From: Burkholderiales bacterium | GTDB lineage: Bacteria; Pseudomonadota; Gammaproteobacteria; Burkholderiales; Casimicrobiaceae | Reading direction: 5' to 3' | Assembly: GCA_025352105.1 (NCBI GenBank) | Contig: JANXUB010000038.1 | Coordinates: forward strand, 1-42,570 | Length of the DNA: 42,570 nt | Shown here: positions 18,124 through 27,299 of the stretch, piece after piece | How the letters are laid out: the number at the start of each line of letters is the position of its first letter | Position numbering within the stretch: the first letter of the stretch is position 1 | The notes under the pieces: model-generated | Database searches by the model: none | The model's input: only the letters and a program-made list of their open reading frames with translations | What the model was told of the DNA's origin: nothing | Program-made: the position numbers and the translations under genes

Positions 18124-19380
18124 TCAGGCAGCTTTGCTCGGTTCGCTGTAAATCAGTAAGGGACGGGAATTAGTCTCAACCGTGTTTTCGTCAATAACCA
18201 CGCGTTCGAGGTTATTGAGCGACGGCAAGTCGTACATGATGTCAAGTAACAGGGATTCAACAATGGATCGTAATCCGCGCGCGCCGGTCCGTCGTTTGAT
18301 GGCGCGCTTGGCAATGGCGGCGAGTGCACTTTCACGCACTTCAAGATCAACATTCTCAAGGCGGAACATCTTCTGGTATTGCTTCATAAGCGCGTTTTTC
18401 GGGCGCACAAGAATGTCAATCAACGCAGCTTCATTGAGTTCGTCAAGTGTTGCCAACACAGGCAAACGACCCACCAGTTCAGGGATCAGGCCGAATCGAA
18501 TCAAATCATCGGGTTCGGTATCGCGCAACAATGCACTGATGGAGCTCCGATCATCGGGCGAAACCACCTCGGCTCCGAAGCCAATCCCGGTTTTTGCGGA
18601 GCGTTGCCGAATCACGCGATCCAGACCTTCAAACGCGCCGCCAACGATGAACAATATGTTCGCCGTATTGACGGTGACAAACTCCTGATTAGGATGCTTG
18701 CGCCCGCCTTGCGGTGGCACCGAAGCATTGGTGCCTTCGATCAGCTTGAGCAGCGCCTGCTGCACGCCTTCGCCTGACACGTCACGCGTGATCGACGGGT
18801 TCTCACCCTTGCGCGAAATCTTGTCGATTTCATCGATATAGACGATGCCGCGCTGCGCACGCTCGACATCGTATTCGCATGTCTGCAAAAGCTTTTGAAT
18901 GATGTTTTCGACATCTTCGCCAACGTAGCCAGCTTCAGTCAATGTCGTCGCATCCGCAATCACAAAAGGAACGTCCAGCAAGCGTGCCAAGGTCTGTGCC
19001 AGCAGCGTTTTGCCGGAGCCGGTGGGGCCAACTAAAAGAATGTTGCTTTTGGCGAGTTCGACGTCGTTGTCTTTGAGGTTAGCGTCAATCCGCTTGAAGT
19101 GGTTGTACACCGCCACCGAAAGGATTTTTTTTGCGTGCTCCTGACCGATGACATACTGATCCAGCTTTTCGCGAATCTCATGTGGCGTGGGGAGGCGCTT
19201 GGAGCCAACACGCTCAACGGTTTCTGCCTGAACTTCTTCCTTGATGATGTCATTGCACAGGTCAATGCACTCATCACAGATGAATACCGACGGGCCAGCA
19301 ATCAGCTTGCGAACCTCGTGCTGGCTTTTGCCGCAAAACGAACAATAAAGGAGCTTGTCGCTCGTAGACTTCTCGGCCAT
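18124..19380 (-). CDS. clpX: ClpX, ATPase subunit of the ClpXP protease
   Basis: A 418-residue AAA+ unfoldase that selects and threads substrates into ClpP. The N-terminal zinc-binding domain (residues about 10-50) has two cysteine pairs, CSFCGKSQ and ICDECIDLC. Then come Walker [10 protein letters not shown] (about residue 118), Walker [11 protein letters not shown], the pore loop with GYVGEDVEN and sensor 2 GARGLRS. An IGF-type loop for docking on ClpP is present as GIGFGAEV. The length fits. It follows clpP after a 140-base gap that contains an inverted repeat. Confidence 0.98.
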   Translation of the reverse strand: MAEKSTSDKLLYCSFCGKSQHEVRKLIAGPSVFICDECIDLCNDIIKEEVQAETVERVGSKRLPTPHEIREKLDQYVIGQEHAKKILSVAVYNHFKRIDANLKDNDVELAKSNILLVGPTGSGKTLLAQTLARLLDVPFVIADATTLTEAGYVGEDVENIIQKLLQTCEYDVERAQRGIVYIDEIDKISRKGENPSITRDVSGEGVQQALLKLIEGTNASVPPQGGRKHPNQEFVTVNTANILFIVGGAFEGLDRVIRQRSAKTGIGFGAEVVSPDDRSSISALLRDTEPDDLIRFGLIPELVGRLPVLATLDELNEAALIDILVRPKNALMKQYQKMFRLENVDLEVRESALAAIAKRAIKRRTGARGLRSIVESLLLDIMYDLPSLNNLERVVIDENTVETNSRPLLIYSEPSKAA

Positions 19381-19458
19381 AGGTGTAAGTTAATCAGCGT
19401 GACCGGCACGCATTCGTTCCAGTGTAGCGCTTTGTGCGAAGCAGGGGAATGGAGTAAA

Positions 19459-19518
19459 TAGCGCGAGCCGACAGACTCATTCTCGGCTCAAACCGAGGCA
19501 AGCCGCAGACTCGCGCTA
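19459..19518. repeat. Inverted repeat between clpP and clpX
   Basis: TAGCGCGAG (19459-19467) and CTCGCGCTA (19510-19518) are perfect 9-base arms. A second dyad inside uses CTCGG and CCGAG (19482-19498). The element abuts the clpP stop codon and has no T-run, so it is more like a REP/mRNA-stabilising structure than a simple terminator. Confidence 0.6.
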
Positions 19519-19520
19519 CG

Positions 19521-20192
19521 TCAGACTGTTTCAGCGCGGGACGATGCAAGAACGCGATCCACCAGGCCAAATTCCACCGCTTCCTCGGCACTGAGAAAAT
19601 TGTCCCGGTCGGAAGCTTTGTCCACTTCCTCTATCGCGCGGCCCGAAAAGTCAGCCATGTGCTGGTTGTAGCGTTTTTTCAGCCGCACAATGTAGTTGGC
19701 ATGGCGTTCGATATCTGACACTTGGCCCGAGAAGCCGCCCGATGGCTGGTGAATCATTACGGTCGAATTTGGCAACGCAAAGCGCTTGCCTTTGGCGCCA
19801 GCGGCCAGAAGGAACGCACCCATGGACGCAGCCATGCCAACGCACAACGTGCTGACGTCAGGTTTGATGAAGCGCATCGTGTCAAAAATCGCCATCCCGG
19901 CCGACACCGATCCGCCTGGCGAATTGATGTAGAAGCTAATGTCTTTATCTGGATTTTCGGATTCGAGGAACAACAGCTGCGCGACGATCAGATTCGCAGT
20001 TTCGTCGGTCACGGGGCCGACCAGAAAAATGACACGCTCTTTCAATAAGCGCGAATAGATGTCAAAAGCACGCTCGCCACGTCCACTTTGCTCAATCACC
20101 ATCGGCACGAGCCCCAATCCTTGGGGTACGTTGTTGCCGAAAGTTTCGCCAAACCCGCCGACCATTGCGCTAGGTGGATTCCAGTTCGTCAT
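19521..20192 (-). CDS. clpP: ClpP, proteolytic subunit of ClpXP/ClpAP
   Basis: A 223-residue serine protease that forms a double heptameric ring. The mature start is probably around [20 protein letters not shown], so about 25 residues form a propeptide. Catalytic residues are the serine in GMAASMGAF (near residue 122), the histidine in MIHQPSGG and the aspartate in [27 protein letters not shown] is the conserved oxyanion-side segment. The length is slightly above that of E. coli (207), the extra being at the N-terminus. It lies between tig and clpX, the conserved order. Confidence 0.98.
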   Translation of the reverse strand: MTNWNPPSAMVGGFGETFGNNVPQGLGLVPMVIEQSGRGERAFDIYSRLLKERVIFLVGPVTDETANLIVAQLLFLESENPDKDISFYINSPGGSVSAGMAIFDTMRFIKPDVSTLCVGMAASMGAFLLAAGAKGKRFALPNSTVMIHQPSGGFSGQVSDIERHANYIVRLKKRYNQHMADFSGRAIEEVDKASDRDNFLSAEEAVEFGLVDRVLASSRAETV

Positions 20193-20406
20193 GATGAGTC
20201 CTTTTACTTGTGCTTGTGCGCCGCTCGATGGAGGAGCATCGCTTCGTTCGCATGATACGTCTTGTTCCCCACGACTATTCGTGGCCAGACGACACCGACG
20301 CTGTCAAGCTCGCCCGCAACAGAAGGATGGTGACGCCCCGCACGATTTCAAGACGCTCGGAGTAAAGTCTGCCCGCACGGCTCGGGCGAGCTAGACACCC
20401 TGCGCG

Positions 20407-21714
20407 CTACGCGGGCTGCTGACCAATTAGATCGGCAAACGGCTGCGCCTTGTCACTCGTCTTTGCGACTTTGAGCACATGATCAACCACGTTTTGCTCG
20501 AGCGCAATCGCCTCGAACTCTGCGAGACGGCGTTGATCCTGGTAGTACCAGGCTACGACTTGCTCTGGCTTTTCGTAGCTTTGCGCCTGTTCGTCGAGCA
20601 ACGCGCGCACTTGTTGTGGCGATGCTTGCAGATTGTTGCTGCGAACCAGCTCGCCAACGATCAGACCCATGGCAACCCGCTCGGAGGCAGCCGGCTCAAA
20701 AGTGGACGGCGACATTGCTTCTTCGGCTTTGCCGCCGCGCGATTTGTAATCTTCGGTAGCGGCTGTCGCCATGCGCTCAGCTTCCGCGGCGATCAGCGCC
20801 TTGGGCACTTCCAGTGTTGAATGCGAACGCAAACCGGCGAATACCTGATCGCGAATTTTCTGGAATACACGACGCTTTCGCTCAAGCTCGAGGTTGCCAC
20901 GTACTTCTTTTTTCAAGCCGTCGATATTGCCGTCAGCGATGCCGAAGGCCTTTGCAAATTCAGCATCAATCGCAGGCAGGATTGGGCGAGCGACTTCCTT
21001 GGCACTAACCGAAAAAGTGGCAGTTTTTCCAGCAACGTCTTTGCCGAAATAGTCAGAAGGGAAGGCCAGCGTGAAGGTTTTGCTCTCGCTTTTCTTCAGA
21101 CCAAGCGCAGCGGCTTCAAATTCGGGCAGCATGCGACGCTCACCAAGAATCATAGTGAAATCTTTGGCCGAGCCCCCGTCAAAAGCAACGCCCTCGATCT
21201 CTCCGTTGAAATCAACGATCAGTCGGTCACCTTCTTCACTCGGGTCGTCTTTGGCCTCATAACGAACGCGTTGCTTGCGCAACGTCTCCAGCGTGCGAGC
21301 GACGTCGTCATCGGTGACTTCCACCACCGGGCGCTCAATTTCAAGCGCGGAAAAATCGGCAAAACTAACATCAGGAAACACTTCGAACGTGGCGACGAAT
21401 TGATAGTCATTCACGTTTTCGGCGTCGGCTTTAGGCTCAATTCGGGGGTAACCGGCGACGCGCAACTGATTTTCGTCGACGACAGCGCCAAAGCTCTTGT
21501 TCACAGCATCCGAGAAAACCTCCGAGCGCACCTGCGGGCCGTAGGTCGAAGCCACCATTTTGACCGGCACTTTGCCCGGCCTGAAACCCGACATCTTGAC
21601 CGTACGGGCGAGACGCTTGATGCGCGTTTCGGTTTCCGATTCGATCTGTGCGATCGGAATCGTCATCGTAAAGCGGCGCTCGAGTGTGCTGAGTTGCTCA
21701 ATCTGCGTAGACAT
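20407..21714 (-). CDS. tig: Trigger factor
   Basis: A 435-residue ribosome-associated chaperone and prolyl isomerase. The N-terminal ribosome-binding domain has the loop GFRPGKVPVKMV (about residue 44), the usual signature. The FKBP-type PPIase domain spans about 150-245 (EGDRLIVDFNGEIEGVAFDG, then GERRMLPEFEAAALG). The long C-terminal helical part (about 250-430) holds nascent chains. The length is typical. It is first in the tig-clpP-clpX-lon run and lies downstream of tRNA-Leu on the same strand. The 214 bases between it and clpP hold no gene. Confidence 0.97.
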   Translation of the reverse strand: MSTQIEQLSTLERRFTMTIPIAQIESETETRIKRLARTVKMSGFRPGKVPVKMVASTYGPQVRSEVFSDAVNKSFGAVVDENQLRVAGYPRIEPKADAENVNDYQFVATFEVFPDVSFADFSALEIERPVVEVTDDDVARTLETLRKQRVRYEAKDDPSEEGDRLIVDFNGEIEGVAFDGGSAKDFTMILGERRMLPEFEAAALGLKKSESKTFTLAFPSDYFGKDVAGKTATFSVSAKEVARPILPAIDAEFAKAFGIADGNIDGLKKEVRGNLELERKRRVFQKIRDQVFAGLRSHSTLEVPKALIAAEAERMATAATEDYKSRGGKAEEAMSPSTFEPAASERVAMGLIVGELVRSNNLQASPQQVRALLDEQAQSYEKPEQVVAWYYQDQRRLAEFEAIALEQNVVDHVLKVAKTSDKAQPFADLIGQQPA

Positions 21715-21851
21715 ATTTTTATTTCCATCCGAACGCGAGTACGTGCCCGCGTTGGTTCAAAGTTTTCGCCGTACGGCTCGCCCAATTACGCAGAGCGCAA
21801 AAAATGACGGCGCTAGAAACGCGCCGCCGGACAATCCGCAATCATTAATTT

Positions 21852-21936
21852 TGGTGCGAATGGAGGGACTCGAACCCACACACCTTTCGGCGCTGGAACC
21901 TAAATCCAGTGCGTCTACCAATTCCGCCACATTCGC
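21852..21936 (-). tRNA. tRNA-Leu (anticodon UAG)
   Basis: 85 bases including an encoded CCA. Acceptor GCGAATG/CATTCGC with discriminator A, D-arm GGCGGAATTGGTAGACGC, anticodon stem CTGGA/TCCAG around TTTAGGT with TAG, a long variable arm of class II type, and T-loop GGTTCGAGTCC. Confidence 0.96.
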
Positions 21937-21946
21937 ATAGCCCACT

Positions 21947-21952
21947 ATTATA
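21947..21952 (-). promoter_or_regulatory. -10 box for tRNA-Leu
   Basis: The minus strand has a perfect TATAAT whose 3' end lies 10 bases before the tRNA 5' end, the usual distance for a tRNA with a short leader. No convincing -35 hexamer is visible. Confidence 0.55.
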
Positions 21953-21984
21953 ACTACCGTTTCCTTTACTTCTGTGGCCGCTAC

Positions 21985-22821
21985 GTGACCGTTGACGAGC
22001 ATTACGAGAATTTTCCCGTCGCTTCCATGTTGGTGCCTGAAGCAATCCGGCCCTTTGTAATCGCGATCTATCGATTCGCCCGGCACGCCGACGATGTTGC
22101 CGACGAGGGTAACGCGACTGCTGAGGAAAGGCTTGCCACGCTCTCCGCCTTAGAAGATGACGTCGTCGCTTTATTTCGAGGTGACGAGGCCAGAGCGCCG
22201 ACAGTGCGCGGGCTCGCCATCATTCGCGACGCCGGATTGATCGCCGTCACCGAACGACCTTTTCGCGATCTGCTTGATGCGTTCCGGCAAGATTTAACCG
22301 TTCATCGCTACGAATCGCACGAACAATTGCTTGATTACTGTCGTCGGTCGGCCAATCCCGTTGGACGGCTGATGCTGGCGCTGGTGGACGTTGATGACGC
22401 ACGAGCGCTTGCGGCGAGCGACAACATTTGCTCGGCGCTACAGCTCATCAACTTTTGGCAGGATGCGGCCATCGACGCGTCACGCGGCCGGATTTACGTG
22501 CCTGAGGTAGCGTTTGACACACACCGTGTGACGAGCGATCAGTTCCCGGCATACCCACTGCACAAGGGGTTGATGCGGGCTCAGTGTGATCAAACTCGCG
22601 CGCTCCTGCTGTCGGGCGTGCCGCTGTTAACGCATTTGTCGGGACGCTTCCGACTCGAGATCGCCATCACGATTGGGGGCGGGCTGCGCATCCTCGACAA
22701 AATCGCCGCGAGCGACTGGGACGTGACGCAGCGCCCGAAGCTCCGCTGGTACGATAGCTTTTTTGTACTTTGCCATGCCATCCGCGTGTGGTTTCGGGCT
22801 TCCACACAGCGCGCCTCATGA
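21985..22821 (+). CDS. hpnC: Squalene synthase HpnC
   Basis: A 278-residue member of the squalene/phytoene synthase family. In the three-enzyme bacterial route, HpnC converts hydroxysqualene diphosphate (made by HpnD) to hydroxysqualene. The N-terminus DEHYENFPVAS is characteristic of HpnC. The first aspartate motif is DDVAD (residues 36-40). The second is the altered NFWQDAAID (156-164), where HpnD has a DxxxD; this difference is usual for HpnC. The start is the GTG before TVDEHYENFP. It is transcribed away from tRNA-Leu. Its TGA overlaps the ATG of hpnD by four bases, so the hpnCDE genes are translationally coupled. Confidence 0.95.
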   Translation: MTVDEHYENFPVASMLVPEAIRPFVIAIYRFARHADDVADEGNATAEERLATLSALEDDVVALFRGDEARAPTVRGLAIIRDAGLIAVTERPFRDLLDAFRQDLTVHRYESHEQLLDYCRRSANPVGRLMLALVDVDDARALAASDNICSALQLINFWQDAAIDASRGRIYVPEVAFDTHRVTSDQFPAYPLHKGLMRAQCDQTRALLLSGVPLLTHLSGRFRLEIAITIGGGLRILDKIAASDWDVTQRPKLRWYDSFFVLCHAIRVWFRASTQRAS

Positions 22822-23660
22822 CTCCCGACCAATATTGCCAGGAAAAAGCCGCCAAATCCGGCTCCAGCTTTTACTACGCGTTCCGCTTTCTTCCCGATGA
22901 GCGCCGACGCGCGATCACCGCGTTTTATGCGTTTTGCCGCGAGGTCGACGATGTCGTCGATGCCGCGACCGATCCTGATGTCGCACGCGCCAAGCTCACC
23001 TTCTGGCGCCGCGAAACCGACACCATGTTTCACGGTGCCCCGCAACACCCCGTGACACAAGCCTTGCTGCCCCACATAACGGCGATGCAATTGCCCCAAG
23101 CCGCGTTTCACACCGTGATTGACGGCATGCAGCAGGATCTGGAAAAAAATCGCTATCTGAATTTTGACGAACTGGCTCGCTACTGCTACCAGGCGGCAGG
23201 CGTCGTCGGCGAAGTCAGCGCCCGAATTTTTGGGATGAAGGCCTCGAACAACCCGGTGACACTTACCTACGCGCGCGCGCTCGGTGAAGCGCTACAACTC
23301 ACCAACATTATTCGCGACGTTGGCGAGGACGCACGTCGAAGCCGAATCTATTTACCGCAAGACGAATTGGCGCAATTTGGCGTGCCGGGAAGCGCGCTTT
23401 TGCAAGGACGCGCAGAAGGTGATTTTGTTGGCATGATGCAGTTTCAGTATGACCGAGCCATCGCCAGTTTTGATCGTGCGAGTGCGGCGCTGCCGCGCGA
23501 GGATCGTGCTGCGCAAAGGCCGGGGCTGGCGATGGGCGCGATCTATCGGGCGTTGCTCGAAGAGATCAAACGCGACGGTTTCCGCGTAATGGAGCACCGC
23601 GTCGCATTGACTCCGATCCGCAAGCTCTGGCTGGCCTGGAAAACATCGACGTTCGCATGA
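22818..23660 (+). CDS. hpnD: Presqualene diphosphate synthase HpnD
   Basis: A 280-residue enzyme that joins two farnesyl diphosphates into presqualene diphosphate. Both metal-binding aspartate motifs are intact: DDVVD at residues 44-48 (FCREVDDVVD) and IIRDVGEDARRSRIYLP in the second half. QCQ-like positions are replaced by the HpnD-typical YCYQAAGVVGEVSARIFG. The ATG at 22818 forms an ATGA overlap with the hpnC stop. Its own stop overlaps the hpnE start in the same way. The length fits HpnD (about 280). Confidence 0.96.
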   Translation: MTPDQYCQEKAAKSGSSFYYAFRFLPDERRRAITAFYAFCREVDDVVDAATDPDVARAKLTFWRRETDTMFHGAPQHPVTQALLPHITAMQLPQAAFHTVIDGMQQDLEKNRYLNFDELARYCYQAAGVVGEVSARIFGMKASNNPVTLTYARALGEALQLTNIIRDVGEDARRSRIYLPQDELAQFGVPGSALLQGRAEGDFVGMMQFQYDRAIASFDRASAALPREDRAAQRPGLAMGAIYRALLEEIKRDGFRVMEHRVALTPIRKLWLAWKTSTFA

Positions 23661-24964
23661 AGCGCGTTGCTGTCGTCGGTGCCGGTTGGGCAGGAGCAAC
23701 CGCAGCGCTGGTGCTCGCGCGCGCGGGCGTCAACGTCACCGTGTTTGAGGCGAACAGTGTTGCCGGAGGACGCGCGCGCGCGGTCGAGAAATCAGGCCGT
23801 ACGTTTGACAACGGGCAACATCTGCTGCTCGGCGCCTACGCGCAATCACTTGCGATCATTGATAGTCTTCACGTCGCGAGCGCCGCTCCCTATTTGCGGC
23901 TGCCGCTGATGCTGCAATCCGCTCCGAAAGCACCGGCAGCACTTTCACTTGTCGCTCCGAACTTGCCGGCGCCGCTACATTTATTGGCCGCAATCGTCAC
24001 GGCTAAAGGTCTGAGCCTTGCTGAAAAATTTGCAGCCGCATCCTGGGCCGCGCGATACCTGCGTGGAGGGTCGATTGGCACGACCACGACCGTTTCGCAA
24101 TTGATCGAAAGCCAGCCCGCGCGCGTACGGCAACTGCTGTGGGAGCCACTATGTATCGCGGCGCTAAACACGCCACCAGAGGCCGCAGCGGCCAGCGTTT
24201 TTGTCGAAGTATTGATGCGCTCGTTCACGGGCGATGCGCGCGGCAGCGATCTAATCATTCCTCGCGTCAATCTCACGGCGTTGCTGCCTGAGCCAGCGCT
24301 TGATGCCGTGCGTTCTCTCGGTGGCACCGTCCTGCCGAGCACCTACGTCACGTCGGTCGCAATGACACCCTTCGGAGCGACCGTGACATTGCGCGATGAA
24401 ACGACGCAGGCATTCGACTCCCTGATCTTGGCGACCGGGCCGCAACATTTGCCTCGCCTGCTCTCTGAAGTCCCGGCTGCCTCTGCGGTTATCGAGTCGT
24501 TACGAACACTCATCTATGAGCCAATTACAACGCTGCATTTTGATTTTTCGCACGGCGACTTGGGACAGAACGATCAAGCTCCCATGCGCATGCTGGACGG
24601 TTCGCCGGGGCAGTGGGTGTTCTGGCACCCCCGTCCAAACGGCCATTGGCGGGCGAGCGTAGTGATCAGCGCTGACCATCGCTCTGGCGATGAATCGTCT
24701 TTACTACGTGCAACGCGTTCGCAGCTAGAGCAAAGTTACCTGCTGCCGAAGCCAATCTGGCAATTTGTCATCACCGAGAAGCGGGCCACGTATTCATGCA
24801 CCCCCGATCAATGTCGCATTCTTAACAGCATCCCAAAGCGCATCGGACGTCTTTTTTTCGCTGGCGATTGGTGCGTACCCGAACTTCCCGCAACACTCGA
24901 AGCCGCTGTAATTTCGGGCGAGCGCGCGGCACAGAGACTCATTTCGGAGGTCAACCATGACTGA
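23657..24964 (+). CDS. hpnE: Hydroxysqualene dehydroxylase HpnE
   Basis: A 435-residue FAD-dependent amine-oxidase-like protein that reduces hydroxysqualene to squalene, completing the HpnCDE route. The FAD-binding motif is at the N-terminus (VVGAGWAGATAALVLARAGV, residues about 5-24), followed by VFEANSVAGGRARA and NGQHLLLGAY. The C-terminal FAD segment is FFAGDWCVPELPATLEAAVI followed by SGERAA. It lies third in the overlapping hpnCDE run and overlaps the next gene by eight bases. No squalene-hopene cyclase gene is in the window, so the use of the squalene cannot be told here. Confidence 0.95.
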   Translation: MKRVAVVGAGWAGATAALVLARAGVNVTVFEANSVAGGRARAVEKSGRTFDNGQHLLLGAYAQSLAIIDSLHVASAAPYLRLPLMLQSAPKAPAALSLVAPNLPAPLHLLAAIVTAKGLSLAEKFAAASWAARYLRGGSIGTTTTVSQLIESQPARVRQLLWEPLCIAALNTPPEAAAASVFVEVLMRSFTGDARGSDLIIPRVNLTALLPEPALDAVRSLGGTVLPSTYVTSVAMTPFGATVTLRDETTQAFDSLILATGPQHLPRLLSEVPAASAVIESLRTLIYEPITTLHFDFSHGDLGQNDQAPMRMLDGSPGQWVFWHPRPNGHWRASVVISADHRSGDESSLLRATRSQLEQSYLLPKPIWQFVITEKRATYSCTPDQCRILNSIPKRIGRLFFAGDWCVPELPATLEAAVISGERAAQRLISEVNHD

Positions 24965-25379
24965 GACGACAAACGTTTTCACCTATGGCTCGCTGATGTT
25001 TCCTGTGGTCTGGGATCGCGTGGCGCAAGGGCGCTACCAGAGCAGCGAAGCATCGGTACACGGCTTTCAGCGGCTGCGGATTCGCGGCGAACACTATCCG
25101 GCCTTAATCGTCAATCCGAACGCAGGTTCGCTCACTGGTCGCGTCTATTTTGATGTTTCAGCAAGCGATATTGCGCGGCTAGATCACTTTGAAACCAGCG
25201 ACTATGCACGCGTCGCCATCGCCGTCACAGTAGCGGGCAAGGCGATGGCCGCTGATGCTTACCTCACACTAAAAGCGGACGCCCTCGAGCCAGTGGAATG
25301 GAGCCCTGAAACTTTCGAGCGGGATGGCCTGAAGGCGTTTCTCGCCACCTACGCGGCCACCAACGCGCCCCCAAAATAG
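24957..25379 (+). CDS. Gamma-glutamylcyclotransferase-like (AIG2/GGACT) protein
   Basis: A 140-residue protein of the GGCT-like fold. The N-terminus FTYGSLMFPVVW carries the substrate-binding YGSL loop. LDHFETSDYARVAIAV carries the glutamate that acts as the general acid/base in characterised members. Family members form 5-oxoproline from gamma-glutamyl compounds, but many bacterial ones have no known substrate. It begins inside the end of hpnE (eight-base overlap) and so is likely part of that operon, although no link between its chemistry and squalene synthesis is known. It converges on yfiB with a 16-base gap. Confidence 0.85.
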   Translation: MTETTNVFTYGSLMFPVVWDRVAQGRYQSSEASVHGFQRLRIRGEHYPALIVNPNAGSLTGRVYFDVSASDIARLDHFETSDYARVAIAVTVAGKAMAADAYLTLKADALEPVEWSPETFERDGLKAFLATYAATNAPPK

Positions 25380-25395
25380 CGGCTCAACGACTCCG

Positions 25396-25917
25396 CTATT
25401 CGAACGGAACGATCACCGCGACGCGGCGATTTTTGGCGCGTCCTTCCGGCGTGTCATTGCCAGCAAGCGGACGATCAAAACCAAAGCCGCGGCGCTCCAG
25501 ATTTTCTTGAGCGAAGCCGTGCAGGCTGATCTCTTGGGCGACTGATTCAGCGCGCTTGGTCGACAGCGTTCGGTTGAATTCAGCCGAGCCAACATTGTCA
25601 GTATGGCCAAACAAACGCAGCTTCTTGATCTCAAGACTACGCAGGTCGTTGGCCAGTTTAGCGATCACTACCTTGGCGTTGTCGCTGAGCACGTCGCTGC
25701 CCGTGTCGAACAACAGCGGACCGGGCAAATTCAGCACATAACCTTCATCCGTCTTCTCGAAACCCAGATCAACAAGCTTGCTAACCAGGGACGGTTGCGC
25801 CGCAGGTGGTGGCGCGGGTGGCGGCGCACTTGCGCAGCCACCTAGCAGCGCGAAGGCGAGCGCTGCGACAACAGCGCAGAGGGTTTGCTGAACAATCGAA
25901 GCATTGTGTATTTTCAT
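25396..25917 (-). CDS. yfiB: OmpA-family lipoprotein, YfiB-like
   Basis: A 173-residue outer-membrane lipoprotein. The signal peptide ends in a lipobox LLGGC (Cys near residue 28), followed by a proline/alanine linker. The OmpA-like peptidoglycan-binding domain spans about 65-170, with LLFDTGSDVLSDNAK, GHTDNVGSAEFNRTLSTKRA and GFGFDRPLAGNDTPEGRAKN. It is last in a yfiR-yfiN-yfiB operon on the minus strand, with its ATG overlapping the yfiN stop (ATGA). In Pseudomonas aeruginosa YfiB senses cell-wall state and sequesters YfiR, freeing YfiN. Operon position rather than sequence alone supports the name. Confidence 0.82.
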   Translation of the reverse strand: MKIHNASIVQQTLCAVVAALAFALLGGCASAPPPAPPPAAQPSLVSKLVDLGFEKTDEGYVLNLPGPLLFDTGSDVLSDNAKVVIAKLANDLRSLEIKKLRLFGHTDNVGSAEFNRTLSTKRAESVAQEISLHGFAQENLERRGFGFDRPLAGNDTPEGRAKNRRVAVIVPFE

Positions 25918-27299
25918 GATTTTCCGCTCGGTGCTTTGCGCCCTTGAACAGGCATTGCGATGACGTTTGACGCTTCAGATTTGAGCACAGACGTGCGTGC
26001 CGCCACTGGCACGGCCGCAGCGACGCGAATCGACTCGTCCTGCGACAACGCCTTCGCGGTGTACATCGCCCAGTCGGCAGCCTGCATGAGGTTTGTGACA
26101 TCGTCGCCGTGATCGGGGAACACGGCCACGCCGATGCTCGCACGCACCGGGTGCGCCCATTCGTCTTCGGGAAGTGCGATGCCGAGCCACACGGTCAGGC
26201 GCTCGCCCAGCTTCACAGCATCTGTGACGCTCGAAAGATTGGGCGTCAACACTACAAATTCATCATCAGCGAGTCGCGCCAGAAAGTCCGAGCTGCGCAA
26301 AGCTCGACGCACTCGCGCAGCCGTTGCCTGCAAAGCCGCATCACCCTGCGCGCGCCCATAGGCGTCGTTGATCGCTTTCAGGTCGTCCAGATCAATGAAC
26401 AGGATTGCCAGCGGCGTACCTGAGCTGTTAGCTTTAGCCAACAACGTCTTCAACGTGGATTCAAACATCGCGCGGTTCGGCAATCCGGTCAAAGCATCGG
26501 AAAACGCGATGGATTCCAGGTGCGCGTTAGACGCCTTGAGTTCGTATTGTTTGCGTTTCAGTTCGCGGTTTTGTTCGGCGACTTGAACAATCAGCGCCTC
26601 AAAACTGGACGTCAGACGATTGACTTCGCGCCCGCCACCACGCGGTGCGCGAGCGAGCAAATTTCGCGATGCGCTGACCTCTTCGGCCCACTCCGAAAGC
26701 TCTTCGACTGGCCTTAATAATGCTCGGCACAAGGCCTTTGCCACCAGCCAGCCCGACAGCCCGGTGATCACCAGAATGATGCCCAAAATCATGAACGCGC
26801 GTGACACGCCATCGCGCAATGTCCGCTGATTCGGATTGACCACCAGGGTTCCGAGCGACGCTTTTCCATCACGGCTCTGGTCATCGCGCAACACATATTG
26901 CACGGGCTTCACCTCGCCAAGTCCGCTGCCCCATGTCTTAAGCGGGGCGATTTCCTGTGGGAAAGTGGCCTCGCCCGGCGCAACCAGCTCCGCGCGGAGG
27001 CGTCCCGCGCGGTCATACACGGCGGCCGAATCATGACCGGCGCCGGTATCGAACACGCGAAGCGCTTCGGCAATGACCTCAGAGCCGCCAAAACGCATCG
27101 CGGCCGACATCGTGCTTGAAGCAACGTTGGCCTGCGTGAGGGCGGACGCGCGACTCTCATCAATCTGTCCCTTCAAAAACAGCGAAGCGAGCGTGACGCC
27201 AGCTAGCAGGAGCATCGCCACCAGCGTAAGCACGGTCGCCAGGGTCGCGCGCCTTGCCAGCGAGTAATTCGAGAAAAATCGACGCATGCGAGCACTCAT
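25914..27299 (-). CDS. yfiN: Membrane GGDEF-domain protein, YfiN/DgcN-like, with degenerate active site
   Basis: A 461-residue inner-membrane protein. Two transmembrane segments (residues about 20-43 and 168-190) flank a periplasmic CHASE8-like region. A HAMP-like segment (about 190-245) and a GGDEF domain (about 262-420) follow. The domain has DALTGLPNR (268-276) and IDLDDLKAINDAYG (302-315). The signature reads ADDEF (344-348) instead of GGDEF, and the usual GH after the ND motif is GR. The product-inhibition site RxxD (RSSD, 335-338) is intact and correctly spaced. In P. aeruginosa YfiN makes c-di-GMP when freed from YfiR. The lost glycines normally contact GTP, so this protein may be inactive or act as a c-di-GMP sensor. 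It overlaps both neighbours by four bases. Confidence 0.9.
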   Translation of the reverse strand: MSARMRRFFSNYSLARRATLATVLTLVAMLLLAGVTLASLFLKGQIDESRASALTQANVASSTMSAAMRFGGSEVIAEALRVFDTGAGHDSAAVYDRAGRLRAELVAPGEATFPQEIAPLKTWGSGLGEVKPVQYVLRDDQSRDGKASLGTLVVNPNQRTLRDGVSRAFMILGIILVITGLSGWLVAKALCRALLRPVEELSEWAEEVSASRNLLARAPRGGGREVNRLTSSFEALIVQVAEQNRELKRKQYELKASNAHLESIAFSDALTGLPNRAMFESTLKTLLAKANSSGTPLAILFIDLDDLKAINDAYGRAQGDAALQATAARVRRALRSSDFLARLADDEFVVLTPNLSSVTDAVKLGERLTVWLGIALPEDEWAHPVRASIGVAVFPDHGDDVTNLMQAADWAMYTAKALSQDESIRVAAAVPVAARTSVLKSEASNVIAMPVQGRKAPSGKS

